5,363 bases of DNA from JBFMHD01 sp040752395 [NCBI: Candidatus Hydrogenedentota bacterium] (GTDB lineage: Bacteria > JBFMHD01): the NCBI GenBank assembly GCA_040752395.1, contig JBFMHD010000192.1, positions 1-5,363 of the forward strand, written 5' to 3'. Positions within the stretch are counted from its first letter, which is position 1. Every line of letters starts with the position of its first letter. Both the position numbers and the translations under genes were made by a program. This document shows positions 1 through 5,290 of this stretch, one piece after another. The notes beneath the pieces are model-generated. The model searched no databases. It saw only the letters and a program-made list of their open reading frames with translations, and was not told where the DNA came from.

Positions 1-111
1 AATGGCTTGAGGCACTGCCTCATCCGTCTCTTTGTCAACAAAATTTACGCTTATTAGGGCTGTAGTTCGCTCATTCAATATGGCATAGCAGCTTTCAAAT
101 GGCAGAATGGC
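1..111 (-). other. Open minus-strand frame running off the left edge; possible repeat-derived or partial gene
   Basis: After an in-frame TAA at 114-112, the minus strand stays open for 37 codons to the window edge. The peptide starts AILPFESCYAILNERT and ends VDKETDEAVPQAI. It has no ATG; a TTG (codon 12, at about 78-76) is the only plausible start and has no convincing ribosome binding site. The end of the frame repeats what precedes it: AVPQAI at the edge corresponds to AVP-stop-AI around the TAA, because the 105-bp spacing is exactly 35 codons. It may be the first codons of a gene that continues left, the relic of an in-frame repeated protein, or a non-coding repeat that happens to be open. 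I do not recognise the protein. Confidence 0.3.
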
Positions 112-128
112 TTAAGGCACTGCCTTAT
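1..128. repeat. Two copies of a 23-bp palindromic repeat, 105 bp apart
   Basis: Bases 1-23 and 106-128 match at 21 of 23 positions. Each contains a 15-bp palindrome around a single central C: TGAGGCACTGCCTCA at 8-22 and TAAGGCACTGCCTTA at 113-127. The two differences between copies (base 9 versus 114, base 21 versus 126) fall on opposite arms and compensate, a G-C pair in one and an A-T pair in the other, so the palindrome is kept. Similarity stops at 23/128 on the right. On the left the first copy meets the window edge, so its true length is unknown. The copy at 106-128 contains the stop codon of the minus-strand phosphatase gene (125-127). No T-tract follows on either strand, so this is not a classical intrinsic terminator. 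It could be the edge of a dispersed palindromic repeat family. Confidence 0.7.
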
Positions 129-586
129 TCTAAAAAATTCTTTAATTTAAGCAAGGCTTTATCAATACAGATTTTAATCTCATCAAAAACATTTTTATAT
201 ACTTCTTTTGGACCTAACAGTGGGTCTTCTATATCACCATTCAAATCAGCAAACTCTTTTAGAGTAAAAACTTTAATAGTCGGGTCAAACGTTAACAAAT
301 AATTTTTATGTTGTTCGGTCATTGTTAGAAATAAAGTATCTTTATCAATTAAATCTCTTGAAAAAATTTTAGTTTTATGTTTTGAGTAATCCAATCCAAG
401 CCTCTCTTTAATTAATTCAGCTGTAGTCTGGCTTACATAGGTTTCATCAATTGTATGTGTACCATAAGAAGATATTGCGTCTTTATGTTCTGGCAAATAA
501 TTCTTCAATATAGCCTCAGCTATGGGGCTTCTACAGGTATTACCTGTACATACAAATACTATTTTCTTCAATCTTAAGTACTCCAT
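125..586 (-). CDS. Low-molecular-weight phosphatase, YwlE-like protein-arginine phosphatase family
   Basis: Cytosolic phosphatase of the low-molecular-weight protein tyrosine phosphatase fold; 153 aa, the normal size. Residues 13-19 form the CX5R P-loop (C13-T-G-N-T-C-R19, then S20-P21), with C13 the nucleophile and R19 the phosphate binder. D121-P122 is the expected general-acid pair near the C-terminus. Thr at P-loop position 14 is the residue that in Bacillus YwlE favours phosphoarginine over phosphotyrosine. MTEQHK (89-94), VFTLKEF (106-112) and the DIEDP region also resemble YwlE as I recall it. Arginine specificity is therefore likely but inferred; a tyrosine phosphatase or arsenate-reductase-like role is the alternative. 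No McsB kinase is in the window. It overlaps the end of the TsaC-like gene by 47 bp, and the same two families lie close together in Bacillus (ywlC, ywlE). The ATG at 586 has no good ribosome binding site. A TTG at 571 has GGAG nine bases upstream and would give 148 aa beginning just before KKIVFVCTGN. Confidence 0.9.
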   Translation of the reverse strand: MEYLRLKKIVFVCTGNTCRSPIAEAILKNYLPEHKDAISSYGTHTIDETYVSQTTAELIKERLGLDYSKHKTKIFSRDLIDKDTLFLTMTEQHKNYLLTFDPTIKVFTLKEFADLNGDIEDPLLGPKEVYKNVFDEIKICIDKALLKLKNFLE

Positions 587-1166
587 CTCGTATAATTCTG
601 ATTGTATCTTTTTCTATCTTTACAATGCTTGATGGTATTTCATCTCTATCATTATCAATAACAATCCAGTCAATCTTATTTTTAAACCATTTAATTACAT
701 TCTCTATTTTTCCTGCTCCCTTATCTCCAGCGGCGTTTGCACTTGGAGCTATAACAGGGAAATCACATAATTTTAATAAACGAAGTAAAGGTTTAAAATC
801 AGGTATACGAAATGCCTGTGAATCTTTCACAGAGACATATTTATATTTTTTTTTACATTTTTCAAGAATTAAAGTGATCCTGCCGGGCCAGTATTTCTTT
901 GCAAACATATTTTCTATTTTTGTGAGTTTACGACCTATAAATCCTTCAATTTTTTCTATTGAATCCGTGAGTATAATAAACCCTTGTTCTTTATCTCTGT
1001 TACGTTTTAATTCAAAGACCCTGTTTATAACATCTTCTCTATCGGCTCTTCCAAGAATCCCGTAGATTGTATCGGTTGGAAAAACCCCTATTTCTTTATC
1101 TTTTAATTTGTAAGAAAAGTCTTCAAGTTTATCTAATATCTCAGATACCATATATATTTCAGTCAT
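540..1166 (-). CDS. Threonylcarbamoyl-AMP synthase, TsaC/YrdC/YwlC (Sua5) family
   Basis: This family makes L-threonylcarbamoyl-AMP from threonine, bicarbonate and ATP, the first step of t6A formation at position 37 of ANN-decoding tRNAs, in the cytosol. The 208-aa product is one YrdC domain with no Sua5 C-terminal domain. Visible motifs are PTDTIYGILGRA (30-41), the basic KRNRDK (54-59, matching the usual KxRx3P region without its proline), YWPGRITLIL (92-101), FRIPD (119-123), APSANAAG (140-147), PSSIVKI (178-184) and the terminal IIRDG (191-195). The usual PGPLT and pSTvvD motifs are slightly altered. The open frame continues upstream to an ATG at 1214, but that would overlap rsmI by 56 bp. 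The ATG at 1166 gives an 8-bp overlap with the rsmI stop and is preceded by AAAGAA, so I chose it; an ATG at 1151 is also possible. The C-terminus overlaps the phosphatase start, implying translational coupling. Confidence 0.9.
   Translation of the reverse strand: MTEIYMVSEILDKLEDFSYKLKDKEIGVFPTDTIYGILGRADREDVINRVFELKRNRDKEQGFIILTDSIEKIEGFIGRKLTKIENMFAKKYWPGRITLILEKCKKKYKYVSVKDSQAFRIPDFKPLLRLLKLCDFPVIAPSANAAGDKGAGKIENVIKWFKNKIDWIVIDNDRDEIPSSIVKIEKDTIRIIRDGVLKIEENSICMYR
581..584 (-). promoter_or_regulatory. Possible ribosome binding site for an alternative TTG start of the phosphatase
   Basis: GGAG on the minus strand, followed by a 9-base spacer and TTG at 571-569. It overlaps the upstream ATG codon at 586, so the two starts compete. 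The ATG itself is preceded only by TACGAG. Confidence 0.4.
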
Positions 1167-1845
1167 ATTCTTTATTAATAATAAGAGTGAATTCTCCTTT
1201 GAGTGGTATTTCATTACTATAAATTTTATTCAATAAATCTTCACAATTTCCACGATAAATCTCTTCATAAATTTTAGTCATTTCACGTGCAATGCATATT
1301 TTTCTATTTTTAAAGATTTCCTTTATAATCTCAAGTGTTTTTTTTATTTTATATGGTGATTCAAAAATAACAACAGGTAAATTCAAATCATACAATTCCT
1401 GTAATCGTTTTCTTTTTTTACTGACGCGAACCGGCAAAAACCCTTCAAAAATAAAACGGTCGCACCTGAAACCACAGATAGAAACAGCGATATTTAAAGC
1501 AGAGGCACCTGGTATTGGAACAACTTTTAGATTCTCTAAAAGAACCTTATCAACAACGATATTTCCAGGGTCTTGTATTCCTGGTGTTCCGGAATCTGAG
1601 ACAACTGCAACATTTTTATCATTTTTTAGTTCCTGAATGATTGTTTCTGACTTTTTAAAAGCTTCGAATTCACGAAGTCTATGTATCAATTTATTTTTAA
1701 TCTCATATTTATACAGGATCTTTTTTATCTTATCTGGTGTTTCAGCATAAATAATATCAACCTCTCTAAGCGTTTTTAATGCTCGTAGTGTAATATCCTC
1801 AAGATTACCAACAGGTGTTCCAATTACATACAATCTACCGCTCAT
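1159..1845 (-). CDS. rsmI: 16S rRNA (cytidine(1402)-2'-O)-methyltransferase RsmI
   Basis: SAM-dependent enzyme that 2'-O-methylates C1402 in the decoding centre of 16S rRNA. The 228-aa product shows the family hallmarks in order: LYVIGTPVGNLEDITLRAL (5-23), DIIYAET (30-36, usual AEDTR region), SDSGTPGIQDPG (83-94, the SAM-site signature usually read SDAGTPGISDPG), PIPGASAL (110-117), FEGFLP (133-138), FESPYKI (162-168), AREMTKIYEEIYRG (188-201) and a terminal GEFTLII. It covers the tetrapyrrole-methylase-type core but is shorter than E. coli RsmI (about 286 aa), lacking the C-terminal extension. The frame also has an ATG at 1854, but AAGGA at 1858-1854 touches that codon and lies 8 bases before the ATG at 1845, so 1845 is preferred. 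It is the first gene of the minus-strand block, and its TGA overlaps the start of the TsaC-like gene by 8 bp. Confidence 0.94.
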   Translation of the reverse strand: MSGRLYVIGTPVGNLEDITLRALKTLREVDIIYAETPDKIKKILYKYEIKNKLIHRLREFEAFKKSETIIQELKNDKNVAVVSDSGTPGIQDPGNIVVDKVLLENLKVVPIPGASALNIAVSICGFRCDRFIFEGFLPVRVSKKRKRLQELYDLNLPVVIFESPYKIKKTLEIIKEIFKNRKICIAREMTKIYEEIYRGNCEDLLNKIYSNEIPLKGEFTLIINKEYD

Positions 1846-1853
1846 CTCTCCCA

Positions 1854-1858
1854 TCCTT
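1854..1858 (-). promoter_or_regulatory. rsmI: Ribosome binding site of rsmI that decides its start
   Basis: AAGGA on the minus strand with an 8-base spacer to the ATG at 1845. It abuts the upstream ATG at 1854, which therefore has no usable site of its own. Confidence 0.6.
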
Positions 1859-1903
1859 GTAAAAAAGTCTCTGAAAAACCCAATTTTTGAAAAAAAAGCG
1901 AGT

Positions 1904-1932
1904 TTTATAAAATTAGTTCCTTAAAAATGATA
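1904..1932 (-). promoter_or_regulatory. Weak candidate promoter for the rsmI block
   Basis: The minus strand reads TATAAA at 1909-1904, with TATCAT 17 bases upstream at 1932-1927. The -10 is good but the -35 is poor, and the surrounding DNA is so A+T-rich that TATAAA alone means little. Some promoter must lie between the divergent genes; this is only the best-looking site I found. Confidence 0.25.
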
Positions 1933-1978
1933 CTTTTAAAAGAGACCTGGTAAATAAAAATATAAAAAATCTATAAGC

Positions 1979-2008
1979 TTGACCAGAAAAAGTTTAGGAA
2001 TATATTAT
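1979..2008 (+). promoter_or_regulatory. Sigma70-type promoter for the Mur ligase-glycosyltransferase pair
   Basis: TTGACC at 1979-1984 is followed by two overlapping -10 choices: TATATT at 2001-2006 (16-base spacer) or TATTAT at 2003-2008 (18-base spacer). Either puts the transcript start near 2012-2018, so the leader would begin at or next to the CTCCCCT arm of the following hairpin and would include the whole 47-bp repeat and the heptamer arrays, about 120 bases in all. Confidence 0.6.
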
Positions 2009-2012
2009 ACTG

Positions 2013-2045
2013 CTCCCCTGAAACGTGAGACACTTTAAAGGGGAG
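2013..2045 (+). other. Hairpin at the probable 5' end of the ligase mRNA
   Basis: CTCCCCT (2013-2019) pairs with AGGGGAG (2039-2045) around a 19-base loop. The loop can itself fold, with AAA-C-GTG at 2021-2027 against CAC-TTT at 2031-2036 and the C bulged. No T-tract follows, so it is not a terminator. The downstream half lies in the 47-bp repeat and the upstream arm lies outside the repeated part that can be seen. Confidence 0.5.
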
Positions 2046-2069
2046 GAAAAGAGGCACAAAGGCACAAAG
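2023..2069 (+). repeat. Left arm of a 47-bp perfect inverted repeat
   Basis: All 47 bases recur as the reverse complement of 5317-5363. The arm begins ACGTGAGACACTTTAAAGGG and ends in two copies of the octamer GGCACAAA (2053-2068) plus G. The next base differs between the arms (A here, G in the other). The outer limit is unknown because the right arm ends at the window edge. It lies in the expected 5' untranslated region of the Mur ligase gene. Confidence 0.95.
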
Positions 2070-2093
2070 ATTCAAAATTCAAAATTCAAAATT
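2070..2093 (+). repeat. Heptamer array ATTCAAA x3.4
   Basis: Three perfect ATTCAAA units plus ATT, starting immediately after the 47-bp repeat arm. Confidence 0.95.
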
Positions 2094-2120
2094 AGGAGAC
2101 AGGAGACAGAAGACAGGAGG
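2094..2120 (+). repeat. Heptamer array AGGAGAC x3-4
   Basis: Units at 2094, 2101 and 2108 (the third is AGAAGAC) plus a degenerate fourth, AGGAGGA, at 2115. The array follows ATTCAAA with no gap. Each AGGAG resembles a Shine-Dalgarno core, though all are more than 12 bases from the start codon at 2138. Confidence 0.9.
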
Positions 2121-2124
2121 AGTT

Positions 2125-2130
2125 AAAGGA
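2125..2130 (+). promoter_or_regulatory. Ribosome binding site of the Mur ligase gene
   Basis: AAAGGA with a 7-base spacer to the ATG at 2138. It is better placed than the GGAGGAG at 2116-2122 that ends the heptamer array. Confidence 0.75.
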
Positions 2131-2137
2131 AAGTGCT

Positions 2138-3535
2138 ATGGAAATAAAATATCATTTTTCAGGGATTGCAGGTAGTGGAATGTCGGCACTTGCATATCTT
2201 TTATATAAATGGGGATATATAATAAGCGGCTCTGATAGGTTTGTTGATCAGGGAATAATACCCGAGACAATAGAGTGGATACATAGTTGTGGTGACAGAG
2301 TTAAATTATATCCACAAGATGGCAGTGGTATAGATGAAAAAGTAGATTTTTTGGTTATATCATCTGCTGTAGAATTTACCAATCCCGAAATACAAAAGGC
2401 TGTTTCTCTTAATATACCTGTTGTAAAGCGAGCTGTTCTGTTATCTAATCTATTTAATACTGGTAAGGGTATAGCAGTTGGCGGCACAAGTGGTAAATCA
2501 ACTGTCACCTCGCTTATATATCATTTACTCAAAGAAAAATCTAATCCTACCTTTGTATGTGGTGCTGAATTTAGAGAAAGTGCTTCTTTGGGTAATGTAA
2601 AGGTAGGAGATAGAGATTTTTTTATTATAGAAACTGATGAAAGTGATAGAGGTATAGTTCTATTCAAACCAGATATATCAGTAATCACGAACATCACACT
2701 TGATCATCATCCCATAGAAGAACTGAAACGTCTTTTTCAAAAATTTATAGATAATACATATTCTTGTGTAGTATTTAACAGTGATTGCAAATTAAGTAAT
2801 GATTTAAATACTCACAGAAAAGAGGTCATCACTTTTGGTGTTAAAAAAGGAATGTTAATTCCAAAAGATTTGAATCTATTTCATGAATATTCTGTTTTTT
2901 ATCTTGATAAAATAAAATTTGTTGTTCCTATGCCTGGCTTATACAATGTTTATAATGTTCTTTCGGCAATAGCTGTAGCACGAGCTAAAGGTGTTTCATT
3001 AAGAGATTGTAAAGAATTAGTGTGTACTTATCCGGGGATTAAACGAAGATTTGATATATTATATAAAGGTCCGAGGTTTTATGTTGTCGATGATTTTGCC
3101 CATAATCCGTGTAAAATCAGGTCTGTGATAGAATCAGCAAAAAATATTAAAAAAAATTTGATAGTAATTTATCAACCACATGGTTATAATCCAACAAAAC
3201 TCGTAAAAAATGATTTGATAGATGTTTTTTCCACCTGTCTTTGTAATAAAGACAGGCTTTATTTATTACCGATATTTTATGCTGGAGGAACTTCAGATAA
3301 AAGTATAAGTTCAGAAGATATTGTAAAAGAAGTTAAAAATGTAAAAGCTGAAGCCTTAACTCGCGAGGCTTTACTAAAAATTCTACCAGAGATATTACAA
3401 GATATAAAAGAGGCCCTGATTCTTATTTTAGGTGCACGTGACCCTACTTTACCTTCTTTTGCTCAAAGTATCGCTTCCATCTGTTCTTCATCACCTCTAA
3501 GTGCCGGATTACAAAATGACAAATTCATTCTATAA
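2138..3535 (+). CDS. MurC-like Mur ligase (UDP-N-acetylmuramate-L-alanine ligase family)
   Basis: ATP-dependent amide ligase of the Mur family; in MurC the reaction adds L-alanine to UDP-MurNAc in the cytosol. The 465-aa product has all three domains. The N-terminal Rossmann domain has HFSGIAGSGMSALA (6-19) and ISGSD. The central ATPase domain has the P-loop GGTSGKST (115-122, K120), ETDESD (165-170) and TNITLDHH (184-191). The C-terminal domain has PGIKRRFD (299-306), DDFAHNP (318-324), QPHGYNPT (346-353) and LGARDP. Order and spacing match MurC rather than MurD, MurE, MurF or Mpl. Several motifs differ from the canonical forms I recall: GTHGKTTT has become GTSGKSTV, EADESD has become ETDESD, and FQPHRYTR has become YQPHGYNPT. 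It may be the cell's MurC or a paralogue acting on another nucleotide sugar; I cannot decide without the rest of the genome. The tail after SFAQSIAS overlaps the glycosyltransferase start by 20 bp. Confidence 0.87.
   Translation: MEIKYHFSGIAGSGMSALAYLLYKWGYIISGSDRFVDQGIIPETIEWIHSCGDRVKLYPQDGSGIDEKVDFLVISSAVEFTNPEIQKAVSLNIPVVKRAVLLSNLFNTGKGIAVGGTSGKSTVTSLIYHLLKEKSNPTFVCGAEFRESASLGNVKVGDRDFFIIETDESDRGIVLFKPDISVITNITLDHHPIEELKRLFQKFIDNTYSCVVFNSDCKLSNDLNTHRKEVITFGVKKGMLIPKDLNLFHEYSVFYLDKIKFVVPMPGLYNVYNVLSAIAVARAKGVSLRDCKELVCTYPGIKRRFDILYKGPRFYVVDDFAHNPCKIRSVIESAKNIKKNLIVIYQPHGYNPTKLVKNDLIDVFSTCLCNKDRLYLLPIFYAGGTSDKSISSEDIVKEVKNVKAEALTREALLKILPEILQDIKEALILILGARDPTLPSFAQSIASICSSSPLSAGLQNDKFIL
3234..3266 (+). 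terminator. Terminator-like hairpin inside the Mur ligase gene
   Basis: CCTGTCTTT (3234-3242) and AAAGACAGG (3248-3256) form a perfect 9-bp stem with a 5-base GTAAT loop, followed by CTTTATTTAT. It lies in the coding sequence for the C-terminal domain (STCLCNKDRLYLL). The T-rich tail is interrupted, so termination would be partial at best; active translation would normally suppress it. It may equally be chance in A+T-rich DNA. Confidence 0.3.
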
Positions 3536-5045
3536 CAAGGCTTCTTACATTGTTTTATCAATAATTTTTATTATCATCATTTGCACATATACTGATTATG
3601 GTATAAGCTGGGATGAACCGGCCCAGGATACCTATGGCAGATTATGTTATAATTATTATAAAGGCTGGTTTACTAATAATCCTGACTTAAGTGTTTTCAA
3701 TTATGGCAATCTATATTTATATGGTCCTTTTTTCGAGCTTATTACTGTTATTATTAATAAGTTTTCACCTTTAGATAGATATGATACGAGGCATTTAATA
3801 AATGCGATAGTAGGTTTTATAACAATACTCGGGGTATGGAGGTTTGCGAAGCTTTTAAAAGGAGCTGATTCATCTTTTTTCTCAATAATCTTTCTTTCTG
3901 TTTTCCCACGTTTTTACGGTGATATGTTTAATAACCCTAAAGACATACCTTTTGCCTGCGGCTATATCTGGTCTATTTATTATATTCTTCAAAGCATTGA
4001 TACAGCAGTACCTCGCACCATTCTTTTTAAGCTCGGTATAATTTTAGGTTTGACAATGAGCATTCGTTCAATAGGTCTAATTCTTCTCTTTTATTATTTA
4101 TTAATCACTATTTACAATTTTTTTAAGAAAGGGTGGAGTTTTATAAAATCATTCATAATCGTAGGTTTAATCTCCTATGCAATTATGCTTATATTCTGGC
4201 CCTTTGCACAACTTTCTCCTTTAATACATCCTTTTAAATCATTATTTGAAATGAGCAAATTTCAATGGATAGGAGAAGTCTTATATAATGGTGAGTATGT
4301 CTTTGTCACTGAACTTCCACGATATTATTTAATTCATATTTTTCTAATTACGTTTCCCGAATATTTAATTATTATATTACTAAGTGGCATACCTATTTTC
4401 TTTCGGGCTCTGAAACAGCCAAATATAATCTCGCTAAAATATATTCTCATTTTATTTGCAATATTATTTCCGATAGCACTTGTTTTTATTAAAAAACCAA
4501 ATCTCTACGATGGAATGAGACACTTTCTTTTCATCATACCGCTACTTGCGAGTTTATCAGGGGTGATATTTACTGAAATTATTCAAATTTTTAAAAAACA
4601 AAAATTATACATTAAAATTTTTTATTTTATTATCAGCTGTTATTTTATTTATCATTTAAGCATTATGATAAGATTACATCCATATCAATACGTATACTAT
4701 AATAATTTTTTTGGTGGGTTAAAAGCTGCTGTAGATAAGTTTGAACTTGATTACTGGGGCACATCATATAGAGAGGCTGTAACAATGCTGAAGAAATATA
4801 TTGTTTTGAGGAGAGAGGATTTAAAGGAGACAGAATATAAAATAAAAATCCCAAAAAATCCGTTTCTTGGCTCATATTATTTCGATTCCCATTTAAAAGA
4901 AACAGATAACGAAAAAGAAGCAGATTTTTTTATAAGTATAACACGTTTCAATGACCATAATTCAGTTGATGGAGAGATAATTTTAACTGTTCAGCGTATG
5001 GGCATAAATTTAGCATACATAAAAGACAGACGCGTTATTAAATGA
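3516..5045 (+). CDS. GT-C membrane glycosyltransferase, family 39 / PMT-like
   Basis: Integral membrane protein of 509 aa that probably transfers a sugar from a polyprenyl-phosphate donor on the outer face of the cytoplasmic membrane. The first hydrophobic helix (about 11-25) is followed by D33-E34 in YGISWDEPAQD, the acidic pair GT-C enzymes carry in the first external loop. I count about ten further hydrophobic stretches to residue 395 or so, including VFPRFYGDMFNNPKD with conserved-looking polar residues and LYDGMRHFLFIIP (R335-H336). After the last helix come HPYQYVYYNNFFGG and DYWGTSYREAV (D412 onward), typical of a GT39-like subgroup, then a soluble tail of about 95 residues. A GTG at 3501 would add five residues but lacks a ribosome binding site; the ATG at 3516 has GGA 7 bases upstream. 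It overlaps the Mur ligase end by 20 bp, indicating coupling. Acceptor and donor are unknown. Confidence 0.85.
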   Translation: MTNSFYNKASYIVLSIIFIIIICTYTDYGISWDEPAQDTYGRLCYNYYKGWFTNNPDLSVFNYGNLYLYGPFFELITVIINKFSPLDRYDTRHLINAIVGFITILGVWRFAKLLKGADSSFFSIIFLSVFPRFYGDMFNNPKDIPFACGYIWSIYYILQSIDTAVPRTILFKLGIILGLTMSIRSIGLILLFYYLLITIYNFFKKGWSFIKSFIIVGLISYAIMLIFWPFAQLSPLIHPFKSLFEMSKFQWIGEVLYNGEYVFVTELPRYYLIHIFLITFPEYLIIILLSGIPIFFRALKQPNIISLKYILILFAILFPIALVFIKKPNLYDGMRHFLFIIPLLASLSGVIFTEIIQIFKKQKLYIKIFYFIISCYFIYHLSIMIRLHPYQYVYYNNFFGGLKAAVDKFELDYWGTSYREAVTMLKKYIVLRREDLKETEYKIKIPKNPFLGSYYFDSHLKETDNEKEADFFISITRFNDHNSVDGEIILTVQRMGINLAYIKDRRVIK

Positions 5046-5047
5046 TT

Positions 5048-5080
5048 ATTGTAATGCTCCCCCTTTTTGATACACTTTAA
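5048..5080 (+). repeat. Degenerate partial copy of the left repeat head
   Basis: TGCTCCCC (5055-5062) and ACACTTTAA (5072-5080) correspond to TGCTCCCC (2011-2018) and ACACTTTAA (2030-2038), with 9 rather than 11 bases between them. The preceding ATTGTAA resembles ATTATAC before the left copy. The closing AGGGGAG arm is absent, so this copy cannot form the same hairpin. Confidence 0.45.
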
Positions 5081-5103
5081 TTTTTCTACCATTAGGCACT
5101 AAA

Positions 5104-5117
5104 GCAAATTGCAAATT
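5104..5117 (+). repeat. Heptamer repeat GCAAATT x2
   Basis: Two adjacent perfect units. On its own this could be chance in A+T-rich DNA; it is listed because every other array nearby has the same 7-bp period. Confidence 0.5.
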
Positions 5118-5132
5118 TATTCCCCCTACTAC

Positions 5133-5146
5133 GGGTCTTGTGACCC
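5133..5146. other. Small hairpin GGGTC-TTGT-GACCC
   Basis: A perfect 5-bp G+C-rich stem with a TTGT loop. No T-tract follows on either strand, so it is not a clear terminator. Confidence 0.35.
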
Positions 5147-5152
5147 TCACTA

Positions 5153-5255
5153 CTTCGAAAAACTTCGCAACTCTAATAATTCGGGCTACAGGCTACGGGC
5201 TACGGACTACAGCCGGCTGGAGCCAAAAGCCCGGAGTCTCCTTCGAAAAAGTTCG
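5153..5255. repeat. Direct repeat CTTCGAAAAA(C/G)TTCG
   Basis: Bases 5153-5167 and 5241-5255 match at 14 of 15 positions. The two copies bracket the GGGCTAC array, and the second runs into the TTCGGAG array. Confidence 0.6.
5183..5210 (+). repeat. Heptamer array GGGCTAC x4
   Basis: Units GGGCTAC, AGGCTAC, GGGCTAC and GGACTAC in direct succession, differing at only the first three positions. Confidence 0.93.
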
Positions 5256-5276
5256 GAGTTCGGAGCTCGGAGCTCG
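5252..5276 (+). repeat. Heptamer array TTCGGAG / CTCGGAG x3.6
   Basis: Two TTCGGAG units, one CTCGGAG unit and a partial CTCG. A related CCCGGAGTCTCC lies just upstream at 5230-5241. Confidence 0.93.
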
Positions 5277-5290
5277 TATCTATTATTACG

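Noticed and set aside
1-128. CRISPR array
   Set aside because: There are only two repeats 105 bp apart, with an 82-bp interval much longer than a normal spacer, and no cas gene.
99-302. Plus-strand open frame opposite the phosphatase gene
   Set aside because: It is antisense to a well-supported gene with catalytic motifs and shows no family features.
817-831. CRP-like TGTGA-TCACA palindrome
   Set aside because: The gap is 5 bases instead of the 6 of the CRP consensus and it lies deep inside the TsaC-like coding sequence, so chance is the simplest explanation.
625-1065. Long plus-strand open frame opposite the TsaC-like gene
   Set aside because: The minus strand carries clear YrdC-family motifs; this frame is its antisense shadow, as is the one at 1292-1636 opposite rsmI.
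1934-1943. Palindrome CTTTTAAAAG in the divergent intergenic region
   Set aside because: A 10-bp A+T-rich palindrome is expected by chance in this composition and is not placed at either candidate promoter core.
2013-2137. Riboswitch in the ligase leader
   Set aside because: Apart from one simple hairpin the leader is tandem repeats; no known aptamer core or terminator/anti-terminator pair is visible.
2248-2508. Minus-strand open frame opposite the Mur ligase
   Set aside because: It lies antisense to the Rossmann and P-loop coding region and has no independent support; the same holds for 4663-4875 opposite the glycosyltransferase.
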